A stretch of DNA of 11,384 nucleotides from JAGBWK01 sp964490275 (lineage in GTDB: Bacteria > Bacteroidota > Bacteroidia > Bacteroidales > Muribaculaceae), in assembly GCA_964490275.1 (NCBI GenBank), contig CAZBBL010000059.1, positions 1 to 11,384 of the forward strand, written 5' to 3'. Positions 1 to 6,409 of this stretch are shown in pieces. Under the pieces are notes generated by a model. It made no database searches. It saw only the letters and a program-made list of their open reading frames with translations, and was not told where the DNA came from. A program made the position numbers and the translations under genes. Each line of letters starts with the position of its first letter. The stretch's first letter is position 1.

Positions 1-392
1 GGTTTGCCTCTGAAGCCATGGACGGCGACGGGAACGCTGATTCTATGCCGGCTGAGCAGGTTGAGCAGGCGGTCGTAGCAACGCACGATATGGAGCACAA
101 TGGGCAGGTCGTGGCGTTGGGCGATGTCGATTTGAGCTTCAAGTAGGGCGATTTGGTTTGGGATCGGTGCTCCGCGCATGGCGTCGAGGCCGATTTCGCC
201 TATTGCCACGACGCGTTTGTCGGCAGCGAGGCGGTCGACAAGGGCGATGGTGTTGGCTGTAGCTTCGGCTGATTGCCAGGGGTGGATGCCCAGGGTGAGA
301 AATCGGTTGTCAGCGTCGGCAAATTGGTCGGGGCTGACGCAGCGCAGAGGGGCTTGTTGGCTGTGGGAGTGGAAGTTGGCAGAGCTAATCAT
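1..392 (-). CDS. TatD family metal-dependent hydrolase (5' part; runs off the left edge)
   Basis: This is the N-terminal 130 or so residues of a TatD-like hydrolase; the 3' part lies beyond base 1. TatD proteins are metal-dependent TIM-barrel hydrolases, several of which act as DNases. The translation starts MISSANFHSHS, and the H-x-H there matches the first metal-binding motif near the N-terminus. It continues with LGIHPW, then AIGEIGLDA, whose Glu is the usual metal ligand, then VLHIVR and VHGFRG with further family histidines. The ATG at 392-390 overlaps the yidD stop as ATGA, which fixes the start and suggests translational coupling. Bacteroidetes commonly place a TatD protein after rnpA-yidD. 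Family assignment is firm; the substrate is unknown. Confidence 0.9.
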   Translation of the reverse strand, partial: MISSANFHSHSQQAPLRCVSPDQFADADNRFLTLGIHPWQSAEATANTIALVDRLAADKRVVAIGEIGLDAMRGAPIPNQIALLEAQIDIAQRHDLPIVLHIVRCYDRLLNLLSRHRISVPVAVHGFRGK

Positions 393-628
393 GGCACGGG
401 GTCGTAGCCGCTGCCGCCCCAAGGATGGCAGCGCGATATGCGTTTGATGGTGAGCCACAGGCCTTTTATGGGGCCATGTTTTTTGAGGGCTTCGAGGGCA
501 TATTGGCTGCATGTGGGGGTGAACCTACACTGTTTGGGCAGCATCGGGGAGATACAAAGGCGATAGAAATGTATCGGTAGTGAGAGCAGGAACACTATTG
601 CGCTACTTATCCACTTTAGCGGGTTCAT
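389..628 (-). CDS. yidD: Membrane protein insertion efficiency factor YidD
   Basis: This 79-residue protein is a full-length YidD, a small membrane-associated factor that helps the YidC/Sec machinery insert inner-membrane proteins. An N-terminal amphipathic/hydrophobic stretch (IVFLLSLPIHFYRLCISP) precedes the family signature: CRFTPTCSQYALEAL, then KHGPIKG, then RCHPWGGSGYDPVP at the C-terminus. All three conserved cysteines are present. The start chosen is the ATG at 628-626 (MNPLKWISS). An upstream in-frame start near 712 would add 28 residues that are only a frame-shifted reading of rnpA. The start lies inside the end of rnpA (26-nt overlap), and the stop overlaps the tatD-like start as ATGA. 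Confidence 0.96.
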   Translation of the reverse strand: MNPLKWISSAIVFLLSLPIHFYRLCISPMLPKQCRFTPTCSQYALEALKKHGPIKGLWLTIKRISRCHPWGGSGYDPVP

Positions 629-1004
629 CGAGAGAGTGGATTTGTTGGAGCAGTCGGCGCATGGCCCGCTGAATGGAGGCGTAGCTTTTGAGGTCGTTGG
701 CGACGTAGACAAAAGCTATGTCGATGTTGTCGGCGTTGGCGTCAAACTCGCTATGGTTGAGGCGATAAGCTTCGCGAATGCGGCGGCGCATGGCGACGCG
801 GTCGACGGCGTGGCGCAATCGTTTTTTGGGGACGGAGATGAGAAATTTGGCTGGGGCGTCGACTTGGTTGCGACGGTCGGCGTGGTGCCAAACGGCGCGC
901 AAGGGGAAGGCCAAAGCGGCAGTAGCGTCAGCGTCGGCAAAAAGTTTGTCGATGGCGATAGTGCTACAAAGCTTGTGGCTTTTGCCGAGACCAAATTGTT
1001 TCAT
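603..1004 (-). CDS. rnpA: Ribonuclease P protein component
   Basis: This 133-residue basic protein is the protein subunit of RNase P, which assists the catalytic RNA in removing 5' leaders from pre-tRNAs. It shows the family features in order: an N-terminal SHKLCSTIAIDKLF segment, then FLISVPKKRLRHAVDR, then the RNR-region helix ending RRRIREAYRLN (about residues 66-83), then an IDIAFVYV beta strand. The usual R-N-R core at about residues 69-71 reads R-V-A here, although the arginines after it are kept. The gene sits 30 nt after hemD and overlaps yidD by 26 nt. In many bacteria rnpA follows rpmH; here it lies in the Bacteroidetes hemD-rnpA-yidD arrangement. Confidence 0.95.
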   Translation of the reverse strand: MKQFGLGKSHKLCSTIAIDKLFADADATAALAFPLRAVWHHADRRNQVDAPAKFLISVPKKRLRHAVDRVAMRRRIREAYRLNHSEFDANADNIDIAFVYVANDLKSYASIQRAMRRLLQQIHSLDEPAKVDK

Positions 1005-1034
1005 AGCGCGGGATTATGGCTTCCGCGGCGGCAA

Positions 1035-1802
1035 TTATGACGCTTTGGAGGCGCGGGTGGAGTTGTGTTCTTTGAGGAAGAGGTCGAGGGCCGCGGTGAC
1101 TGAGGGGGCTTTGACTGTAGGAGCTTCCATGTCGAGGCGCAGGCCGGCATCGCGGATGGCTTTGGCGGTAGCGGCGCCGAAGCAGCCGATTTGGATATCT
1201 TTCTGGTCGAAGTCGGGGAAGTTTTTCTTGAGTGCTTCGATGCCTGAGGGGCTGAAGAAGAGGAGCATATCGTAGTCGAAGGCCTCGTCGGGGGCAAAAT
1301 CGTTGCTTACCGTGCGATAAAGGATGGCGCGGGTATAGTTGATTTGGTTGCTTTCGAGGATGTTGGTGTTGTCGTCTTTGTGGACGTCGGCTACGGCGTA
1401 GAGAAACTTCTCTTTATTGTGTTTGAGCAGGGCAGGGAGCAGGTCGTCGAGCTTGCCGGTGTTGCCGTGGAAGATTTTGCGTTTGCGATAGACGATGTAT
1501 TTTTGCAGGTAGAGGGCGATTGACTCGGTGGTGCAAAAATATTTCATGGTGTCGGGTACGGTGTAACGAATTTCTTCGCAGATGCGGAAGAAATGGTCGA
1601 TGGCAGTGCGCGCTGTAAAGATGACGGCGGTGTATTCGGGGATATTGATTTTCTGCTGACGAAATTCTTTCGACGAGAGGCCTTCCACTTTGATGAATGG
1701 GCGGAAAATCATTTCGACGCCGTGGCGTTCTGCAATATCGTAGTAGGGGGATTTATCGGACGAAGGTTTTGGTTGGGATACCAATATTTTTTTTACTTTC
1801 AC
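1035..1802 (-). CDS. hemD: Uroporphyrinogen-III synthase (HemD)
   Basis: This 255-residue protein matches the HemD family, which closes and inverts ring D of hydroxymethylbilane to give uroporphyrinogen III, the branch point for haem, sirohaem and corrinoids. HemD is poorly conserved, so the call rests on overall pattern: the start KKILVSQPKP, the internal VIFTARTAIDHFF (the 'TSxxAV' region), a bilobal length near 250 residues, and the C-terminal-lobe segment LLFFSPSGIEAL followed by IGCFGAATAKAIRDAGL. Gene order next to DUF4271 and rnpA supports it, because this trio is standard in Bacteroidetes. No other haem gene is in the window. The gene looks richer in A/T-ending codons than its neighbours. 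It begins 19 nt after DUF4271. Confidence 0.9.
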   Translation of the reverse strand: MKVKKILVSQPKPSSDKSPYYDIAERHGVEMIFRPFIKVEGLSSKEFRQQKINIPEYTAVIFTARTAIDHFFRICEEIRYTVPDTMKYFCTTESIALYLQKYIVYRKRKIFHGNTGKLDDLLPALLKHNKEKFLYAVADVHKDDNTNILESNQINYTRAILYRTVSNDFAPDEAFDYDMLLFFSPSGIEALKKNFPDFDQKDIQIGCFGAATAKAIRDAGLRLDMEAPTVKAPSVTAALDLFLKEHNSTRASKAS

Positions 1803-1821
1803 GCTTTGACAGATTGGCTTT

Positions 1822-2613
1822 TTAGAGAATGCGCAGGATTTGCTCTGCGCCGGTTCTTAAGATAACTAAAGGTATAATTTCAACGCTGCAAAGGTACAAA
1901 ATAAAATAGAGAACAGATGAATAATTATTGAAAAAAATTCTAAAACCCTTATAAACAAAGAGTAGGCGGCTGATGATGTAGACGATTGAGGCGACGACGA
2001 GCATGGCTGTGGTCGAGGCGGGATAAAACAGGGCTACCATTGCCGGGAGGAGCAACAGGGCGGCCAATAGACACTGTGAGGCGTGGAATCCGCGTATCCA
2101 TTGCGAGGTGTAGAAGTCGGTGGTGAAGGCGTAGCCGACGCAGCGGTAGATGACTACTTGCAGGAGGTTGAAGGCCAGGGCCAATCCGCTCATAATCATG
2201 GTGATGGGAAACACCGGTAGGTCTTCGTCGAGCAGGCCTGATGAGTCGGCGGCGGTGAGCATGAGTATGCCTTCGCTGAGGCAAAGAATCATTATGAGGA
2301 GTATGGCCGAGGGGGTTTCGCCGGCGGTGTGGTCGTCGAAGGCGTTGTTGCGACGGCGCACACCGACGAGGTCTTGTGGCAGCGATTTAAACATACGTTG
2401 CCAATATTTGACGTTGAGGGCCAGCAGCACCAGGACGCCGACGATGAGCATCGAGAGCCATGAGTTTTGGCCATAGCCCACGTCGCGCGGCTCGGGTTCG
2501 AGTCCGAGTATATAGGCTGTGGCGGAGGTCGGTGGTGTCAGAGCGGCCTCAGCTGCCGACCACGGGGCGTCTTGCTCGTGGCTATGGGTGATGAATATGT
2601 TTTGGTCAGACAA
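1822..2613 (-). CDS. DUF4271 multi-pass inner-membrane protein
   Basis: This is a predicted membrane protein of the DUF4271 family, which has no established function and is typically found in Bacteroidetes next to hemD. About six hydrophobic segments are visible, beginning near LSMLIVGVLVLLALN (about residues 53-67) and ending with the family's characteristic C-terminus: FRIFFNNYSSVLYFILYLC, then SVEIIPLVIL. A soluble, Pro/Ala-rich stretch of about 50 residues precedes the first helix. There is no ATG before the first helix. The reading frame opens with TTG at 2655 or TTG at 2613. The second is preferred: it follows a run of six A residues and overlaps the LOG gene by only 8 nt, against 50 nt. 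The true start therefore remains uncertain; family membership does not. Confidence 0.85.
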   Translation of the reverse strand: MSDQNIFITHSHEQDAPWSAAEAALTPPTSATAYILGLEPEPRDVGYGQNSWLSMLIVGVLVLLALNVKYWQRMFKSLPQDLVGVRRRNNAFDDHTAGETPSAILLIMILCLSEGILMLTAADSSGLLDEDLPVFPITMIMSGLALAFNLLQVVIYRCVGYAFTTDFYTSQWIRGFHASQCLLAALLLLPAMVALFYPASTTAMLVVASIVYIISRLLFVYKGFRIFFNNYSSVLYFILYLCSVEIIPLVILRTGAEQILRIL

Positions 2614-3181
2614 TTTTTTGCGTGAAATCTTTATGTTGAATTGGACGCAGGGCAATTTTGACGGCCTCCTCGACGGAGGTAGTGACGTGCCAGAGCGAGC
2701 TATGGTCAGGGTTCATAAAATGTTGGTCGATAGAGCGTTGCAGCATGGCCAACAGGGGGTCGTAGTATCCGTTGATGTTGAGGATGATGACGTGGCCTTG
2801 GAACAATCCGAGTTGGCGCCAGGTGATAATCTCGAGGAGCTCTTCGAGGGTGCCGCAGCCGCCGGGGAGGGCGATGGCGGCGCGGGCCAGGGAGGCCATG
2901 GTCTCTTTGCGCGAGTGCATCGAGTCGGTTTCGATGAGTTGGCCTACTTGGGGGTGGTTCCAATGGCGCTCGACCATGAACGAGGGGATGACGCCGATAG
3001 ATTTGCCGCCGACGGAGGCGGCGCCTTCGATAGCGGCTGCCATCAGGCCGGTTTTGCCACCGCCGCAGACTACGGTGAGGCCGTTGCGGGCGAGCTCTTG
3101 GCCGAGGGCGAAGGCGGTGTCGATATAGGATTTGTCGATTTGCGGCGACGATGCGCCGTAGACGGTTACTGCTTGTTTCAT
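2606..3181 (-). CDS. LOG family protein (TIGR00730-type nucleotide 5'-monophosphate phosphoribohydrolase)
   Basis: This 191-residue protein has a Rossmann-like fold of the LOG ('Lonely guy') family, formerly called lysine decarboxylase-like. Members hydrolyse the N-glycosidic bond of cytokinin ribotides or other purine nucleoside 5'-monophosphates, releasing ribose 5-phosphate. Visible motifs are GGGKTGLM (residues 40-47), HSRKETM (89-95) and the diagnostic PGGCGTLEE (106-114), which carries the catalytic Arg and Glu of the family. Length is close to the usual 180-200. The ATG at 3181 overlaps the stop of the upstream Na/Pi cotransporter gene as ATGA, so the two are probably co-translated. 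The in vivo substrate in bacteria of this kind is not evident; a nucleotide salvage or metabolite-repair role is a reasonable inference. Confidence 0.93.
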   Translation of the reverse strand: MKQAVTVYGASSPQIDKSYIDTAFALGQELARNGLTVVCGGGKTGLMAAAIEGAASVGGKSIGVIPSFMVERHWNHPQVGQLIETDSMHSRKETMASLARAAIALPGGCGTLEELLEIITWRQLGLFQGHVIILNINGYYDPLLAMLQRSIDQHFMNPDHSSLWHVTTSVEEAVKIALRPIQHKDFTQKIV

Positions 3182-5022
3182 TCTTTCAGGCGGCGAAATT
3201 CGTCGCGGATAGCGTCGACAACGTTGATGATATAGTCGCCGGTTTTTTCGAGGTCGGCAACGATGTCCATGTAGTAGATGCCGGCTTGATATTCATAGTG
3301 GCGTTGGTTGATATTCTCGATGTTGGCGTTGCGCAGGGTGTTGCGCATGTTGTTGATTTCGCGTTCGCGGTTGTAGGATGCGAGGATGTCGGCTTGGGTA
3401 TTGTTTTCGACGTCGCGCACGAGCAGCAACATGTTGTCCATAGCTTTTTGGACGTAGCCAAACATTAGGTCGATGTTGTCGTAGATTTCTTGGTTGAACT
3501 CTACGTTGCTTTGTATTTTGCGTTGGAGTATCTTGCCTACGCCGAGACAGCAGTCGGCGATGCTTTCAATCTCGGAGACGATCGCGAGCATGGCGCTGAT
3601 TTGGCGTTTACCGGCGTTAGAGAGGCGACCTTCGGCGCATCGGTTGAGGTAGTTGGCAATTTCGAGCTCCATGCGGTCGGAGATATCTTCGTATTTTTCC
3701 AAGCGGGAGTAGAGTTTGTTGAAGTCGTCGCTGCCCTCTTTGGTGTGGACCAAGTCTTTGGCCATGCCGAGCATACGGTTGACGCGGTCGGCATAGACGG
3801 CGATTTCTTTTTCGGCCTGGGCGATGTTGAGTTCGGAGGCGCTGAGGATACCGCTGGAGATGAATTTGAGTTGGAATTCGTCGTCGCCTTTGTGTTTGGC
3901 GGGAACGAGCCATTCAACGATTTTGACGTAGACGTTTGTCAGCCAAATCATCACGCTGAGGTTGATGAGGTTGAATATGGTGTGGAAGATGGATAGGCCG
4001 AAGGAGACGCTGATTTGCATGGCCATGATTTGAGTGACATGGTGTTTAATCAGCGGGGTAGTGTCGGGCAGAGCGCTGTCGCCAAGTTGTTGCATCACTT
4101 GGTCGTACATGGCGTGGTCTTGGATATGGAGGTCGGTGACGTAGTTGTAGAGGCTTTCGGGCGAGCCTTGGCCGATTTCTTTGGTGAGCCAGGCGGCGAG
4201 GCTGACGAAGGGGAAGAAGATGCAGAGGGTCCAGAGGGTGCCTAAGAGGTTGAACAGCAGGTGGCCCATGGCGGTGCGCTTGGCGGCGACATTTCCGCTC
4301 AGCGAGGCCAACAATGGGGTGATACAGGTGCCGATGTTGCTACCGAGCACCAGAGCGCAGGCGAGGTCGAATGTAATCCAGCCTTTGCTGCACATAATCA
4401 GGGTGATAGCGAAAGTGGCGGCCGATGATTGGATAATCATTGTCAGGACGATGCCGACTAAGCAGAATACCAAAACCGAGCCGAATCCCATAGATGTGAA
4501 TCGTTGCAGAAACTCAAACATCTGGGGGTTTCGCTGAAGGTCGGGCACGTATTGGCTAATCATCGAAAGGCCCATGAACAGAAACGCGAAGCCAATCAAA
4601 AACTCGCCGATAGATTTCGTGCGGTTTTTCTTGGAGAAAAGCAGCGGCACGGCGAGGCCGATAACGGGGATGGCAAAGGCGGCGATGTCGACTTTAAAGC
4701 CGAAGAGGGCAATGACCCAGGCGGTGAACGTCGTACCGACGTTGGCGCCCATGATGACGGCCATAGATTGGGCCAAGGTCATCAAGCCGGCGTTGACGAA
4801 GCTTACTACCATCACGGTCGAGGCCGAAGAGCTTTGGATAAGCGCGGTGATAGAGAAGCCGGTCAGGGTGCCGGTAAAGCGATTGCGGGTCATGGCGCCG
4901 AGAATGTTTCTGAGGCGGTCGCCGGCAGCTTTTTGCAATCCCTCGCTCATTACTTTCATGCCGTAGAGGAACAATCCGACTGCGCCAATCAAGCAGAGCA
5001 AATCAATAAGTTTGTAATCCAT
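3178..5022 (-). CDS. Na/Pi cotransporter family protein with PhoU-like C-terminal domain
   Basis: This 614-residue inner-membrane protein belongs to the NptA/PNaS family of sodium-coupled phosphate transporters. The N-terminal membrane part shows the inverted repeat typical of the family: QSSSAST at 63-69 with GANVGTT at 92-98, and QSSAAT at 198-203 with GSNIGTC at 227-233. Several further hydrophobic helices run to about residue 385. The C-terminal part (about 400-610) is soluble and helical, with the repeated charged helices of a PhoU-like domain, probably regulatory. Length fits the fused family. It is the first gene after the promoter at 5069-5097 and ends in an ATGA overlap with the LOG gene. 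Transport direction and ion coupling are inferred from the family. Confidence 0.94.
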   Translation of the reverse strand: MDYKLIDLLCLIGAVGLFLYGMKVMSEGLQKAAGDRLRNILGAMTRNRFTGTLTGFSITALIQSSSASTVMVVSFVNAGLMTLAQSMAVIMGANVGTTFTAWVIALFGFKVDIAAFAIPVIGLAVPLLFSKKNRTKSIGEFLIGFAFLFMGLSMISQYVPDLQRNPQMFEFLQRFTSMGFGSVLVFCLVGIVLTMIIQSSAATFAITLIMCSKGWITFDLACALVLGSNIGTCITPLLASLSGNVAAKRTAMGHLLFNLLGTLWTLCIFFPFVSLAAWLTKEIGQGSPESLYNYVTDLHIQDHAMYDQVMQQLGDSALPDTTPLIKHHVTQIMAMQISVSFGLSIFHTIFNLINLSVMIWLTNVYVKIVEWLVPAKHKGDDEFQLKFISSGILSASELNIAQAEKEIAVYADRVNRMLGMAKDLVHTKEGSDDFNKLYSRLEKYEDISDRMELEIANYLNRCAEGRLSNAGKRQISAMLAIVSEIESIADCCLGVGKILQRKIQSNVEFNQEIYDNIDLMFGYVQKAMDNMLLLVRDVENNTQADILASYNREREINNMRNTLRNANIENINQRHYEYQAGIYYMDIVADLEKTGDYIINVVDAIRDEFRRLKE

Positions 5023-5068
5023 AGTAGGGTTGGAGTGAATGATACCGATTATGGTGGGGTTTCGTTTG

Positions 5069-5097
5069 CAAAGATAATCAATCTCTTAAAAAACAAT
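5069..5097 (-). promoter_or_regulatory. Bacteroidetes-type promoter of the Na/Pi-LOG-DUF4271-hemD-rnpA-yidD-tatD unit
   Basis: On the minus strand the sequence has ATTG (5097-5094), a 17-nt spacer and TATCTTTG (5076-5069), followed by C. This matches the Bacteroidetes sigma-ABfr pattern of a TTTG-like -33 box and TAnnTTTG -7 box. An alternative TTG at 5100-5098 would give a 21-nt spacer. Transcription would start about 40 nt before the Na/Pi gene ATG. It is the only convincing promoter seen upstream of the seven-gene unit. Confidence 0.75.
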
Positions 5098-5102
5098 CAA
5101 TC

Positions 5103-5372
5103 TTAGGAGTAATTATTTGCAGCGAGAATCCAAATTGCTGCGTGAGTGAGCAACATTATGAAGATTAAAATCCAGGTCATTTCGCTGCGCCGGCCGTAGC
5201 ATTGCCAAGCCAGAAAGCCGGCTGTAGCGACGTAGAGGGGGTAGAGCCATATAAACAGCATATCGCTGTGGGCGGCGCGGGCGGTCGACAGCAGGGCGGG
5301 GAAGGCTGCCAACGGGGCCATGGCTATGACTATTATTGCCGCCATCCAATGGGGCACACGTCGATTTTTCAT
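5103..5372 (-). CDS. Small three-helix membrane protein of unknown function
   Basis: This 89-residue protein is not assigned to a named family. It has a short basic start (MKNRRVPHW), then three hydrophobic segments: about residues 10-30 (MAAIIVIAMAPLAAFPALL), about 38-57 (MLFIWLYPLYVATAGFLAWQ) and about 66-84 (WILIFIMLLTHAAIWILA). A short RR-containing loop follows helix two. The start is well placed, because the SDR stop and this ATG share one base (TGATG), implying translational coupling. It is the last gene of the glycosyltransferase-SDR cassette. Codon use and length are consistent with a real gene. A role in envelope glycan work is suggested only by position. Confidence 0.78.
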   Translation of the reverse strand: MKNRRVPHWMAAIIVIAMAPLAAFPALLSTARAAHSDMLFIWLYPLYVATAGFLAWQCYGRRSEMTWILIFIMLLTHAAIWILAANNYS

Positions 5373-6406
5373 CAGTGTCGGTTTTTGCGATTGCGCTTTT
5401 GTTGGAGGTAGGCTTCGACGGTATAGTGGATGCCGCGCTCTAAGGGGTAGTCGGCATGGAAGCCGAAGTCGCGCTGGGCGTCGCTGACGTCGCAGGCCCA
5501 GTTGCGTTGGCGCATTATCTTAAATTTGTCGCGGTTGAGCGTTGAGGGTTTGCCACGCCAGGCGCCGATGCGTTCACAGACGCAGCTGACGGCATACACT
5601 ACCCACATCGGTAGTTTCAACGGCACTACGAAGCGGCCGCCAAGTTCTTTGGCCACCATCGAGCGAAATTCTTTTTGTGTGTAGCTTCGAGGCTCAGAGA
5701 TGATATATATTTTTTTGGAGACGTCGGCGGCAAGGGCGTCGTACATGGCGCCTACGAGGTCGTCGACGTAGATAAAAGTAAGCATCTGTTGGCGGTAGCC
5801 CATGCCTACGTCTATGTGGCCGTCGATGCTTTTGATCATCATCAGGTAGTCTTTTTCGCGGGGGCCGTAGACGCCGGTGGCTCTGAAGATGATGTAGTTG
5901 AGGCCTGAGCGATGTTGCAGATAGGCTTCGGCTTTCATTTTCGACAGGCCGTAGCGGGTGTTGGGGTGGGGGGTATCGTTGTTTGATATAGGGGTGTAGC
6001 CTTTTTCGTCGCCGGGACCCATGGCGCTGAGCGAGCTCATGAAGAGGAAGGTGTAGGGGGTTCGGTTGGTGGCTTTGAGCGCTTCGACAACGTTGACCAG
6101 ATATTGGTAGTTGATAGTGTCAAACTCCATGAAGTTGGCGCATTTTGTGGCGCCGAGATTGTAGATGACATAGTCCCAGCGATAGCCTTCGGGGGTAGCG
6201 TCGATGATGGCTTGTTTGATGGCTTCGGGGTCGTCGTATTCCAACTCGAGGTATCGCAGGCCGTCGAGGTTTTCGAGATAGCGGCGCGAGGTGGAGTGGC
6301 GAATGGCGACGGTGACGTCGTATCTGCGTTTGAGGCCTTGAGCGGCGATGAAGCCGCCGATGAAGCCGCCGGCGCCGACGATGAGTAAGCGGGGAACAGG
6401 AGTCAT
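5372..6406 (-). CDS. NAD(P)-dependent epimerase/dehydratase family protein (extended SDR)
   Basis: This 344-residue protein is an extended short-chain dehydrogenase/reductase. It starts with a nucleotide-binding strand and glycine motif, GAGGFIGG (11-18). The core has YNLGATK (82-88), the active-site serine region FMSSLSAMG (122-130) and the catalytic pair YGLSK (Tyr152, Lys156). The C-terminal half carries GVYGPRE and FIYVDDLVGAM, both usual in NDP-sugar epimerases, dehydratases and 3-beta-HSD-like reductases. The substrate cannot be read from the sequence. A nucleotide-sugar role is inferred from the glycosyltransferase whose stop lies 3 nt upstream. The ATG at 6406 leads directly into the Rossmann strand. 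The stop overlaps the small membrane protein start by one base. Confidence 0.92.
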   Translation of the reverse strand: MTPVPRLLIVGAGGFIGGFIAAQGLKRRYDVTVAIRHSTSRRYLENLDGLRYLELEYDDPEAIKQAIIDATPEGYRWDYVIYNLGATKCANFMEFDTINYQYLVNVVEALKATNRTPYTFLFMSSLSAMGPGDEKGYTPISNNDTPHPNTRYGLSKMKAEAYLQHRSGLNYIIFRATGVYGPREKDYLMMIKSIDGHIDVGMGYRQQMLTFIYVDDLVGAMYDALAADVSKKIYIISEPRSYTQKEFRSMVAKELGGRFVVPLKLPMWVVYAVSCVCERIGAWRGKPSTLNRDKFKIMRQRNWACDVSDAQRDFGFHADYPLERGIHYTVEAYLQQKRNRKNRH

Positions 6407-6409
6407 GGT

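Noticed and set aside
629..712. Upstream start for yidD at 712
   Set aside because: The added 28 residues are a shifted reading of rnpA, and the YidD family begins at the ATG at 628.
636..1275. Plus-strand open frames opposite rnpA and the end of hemD
   Set aside because: Both minus-strand genes are recognised families, and the plus-strand translations match nothing and have no promoter.
2519..3235. A 238-codon open frame on the plus strand
   Set aside because: It lies antisense to the LOG gene and the DUF4271 start. Its Gly/Val/Asp-rich translation shows no family pattern and mirrors the codon bias of the minus-strand genes.
3490..3996. A 168-codon open frame on the plus strand
   Set aside because: It is antisense to the PhoU-like part of the Na/Pi cotransporter. 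The low-complexity Val/Glu/Asp composition is typical of a mirror frame.
5023..5102. Possible terminator between the small membrane protein and the Na/Pi gene
   Set aside because: No stem followed by a T-run is visible on the minus strand; only the promoter and the direct repeat are seen. Read-through from the upstream cassette cannot be excluded.
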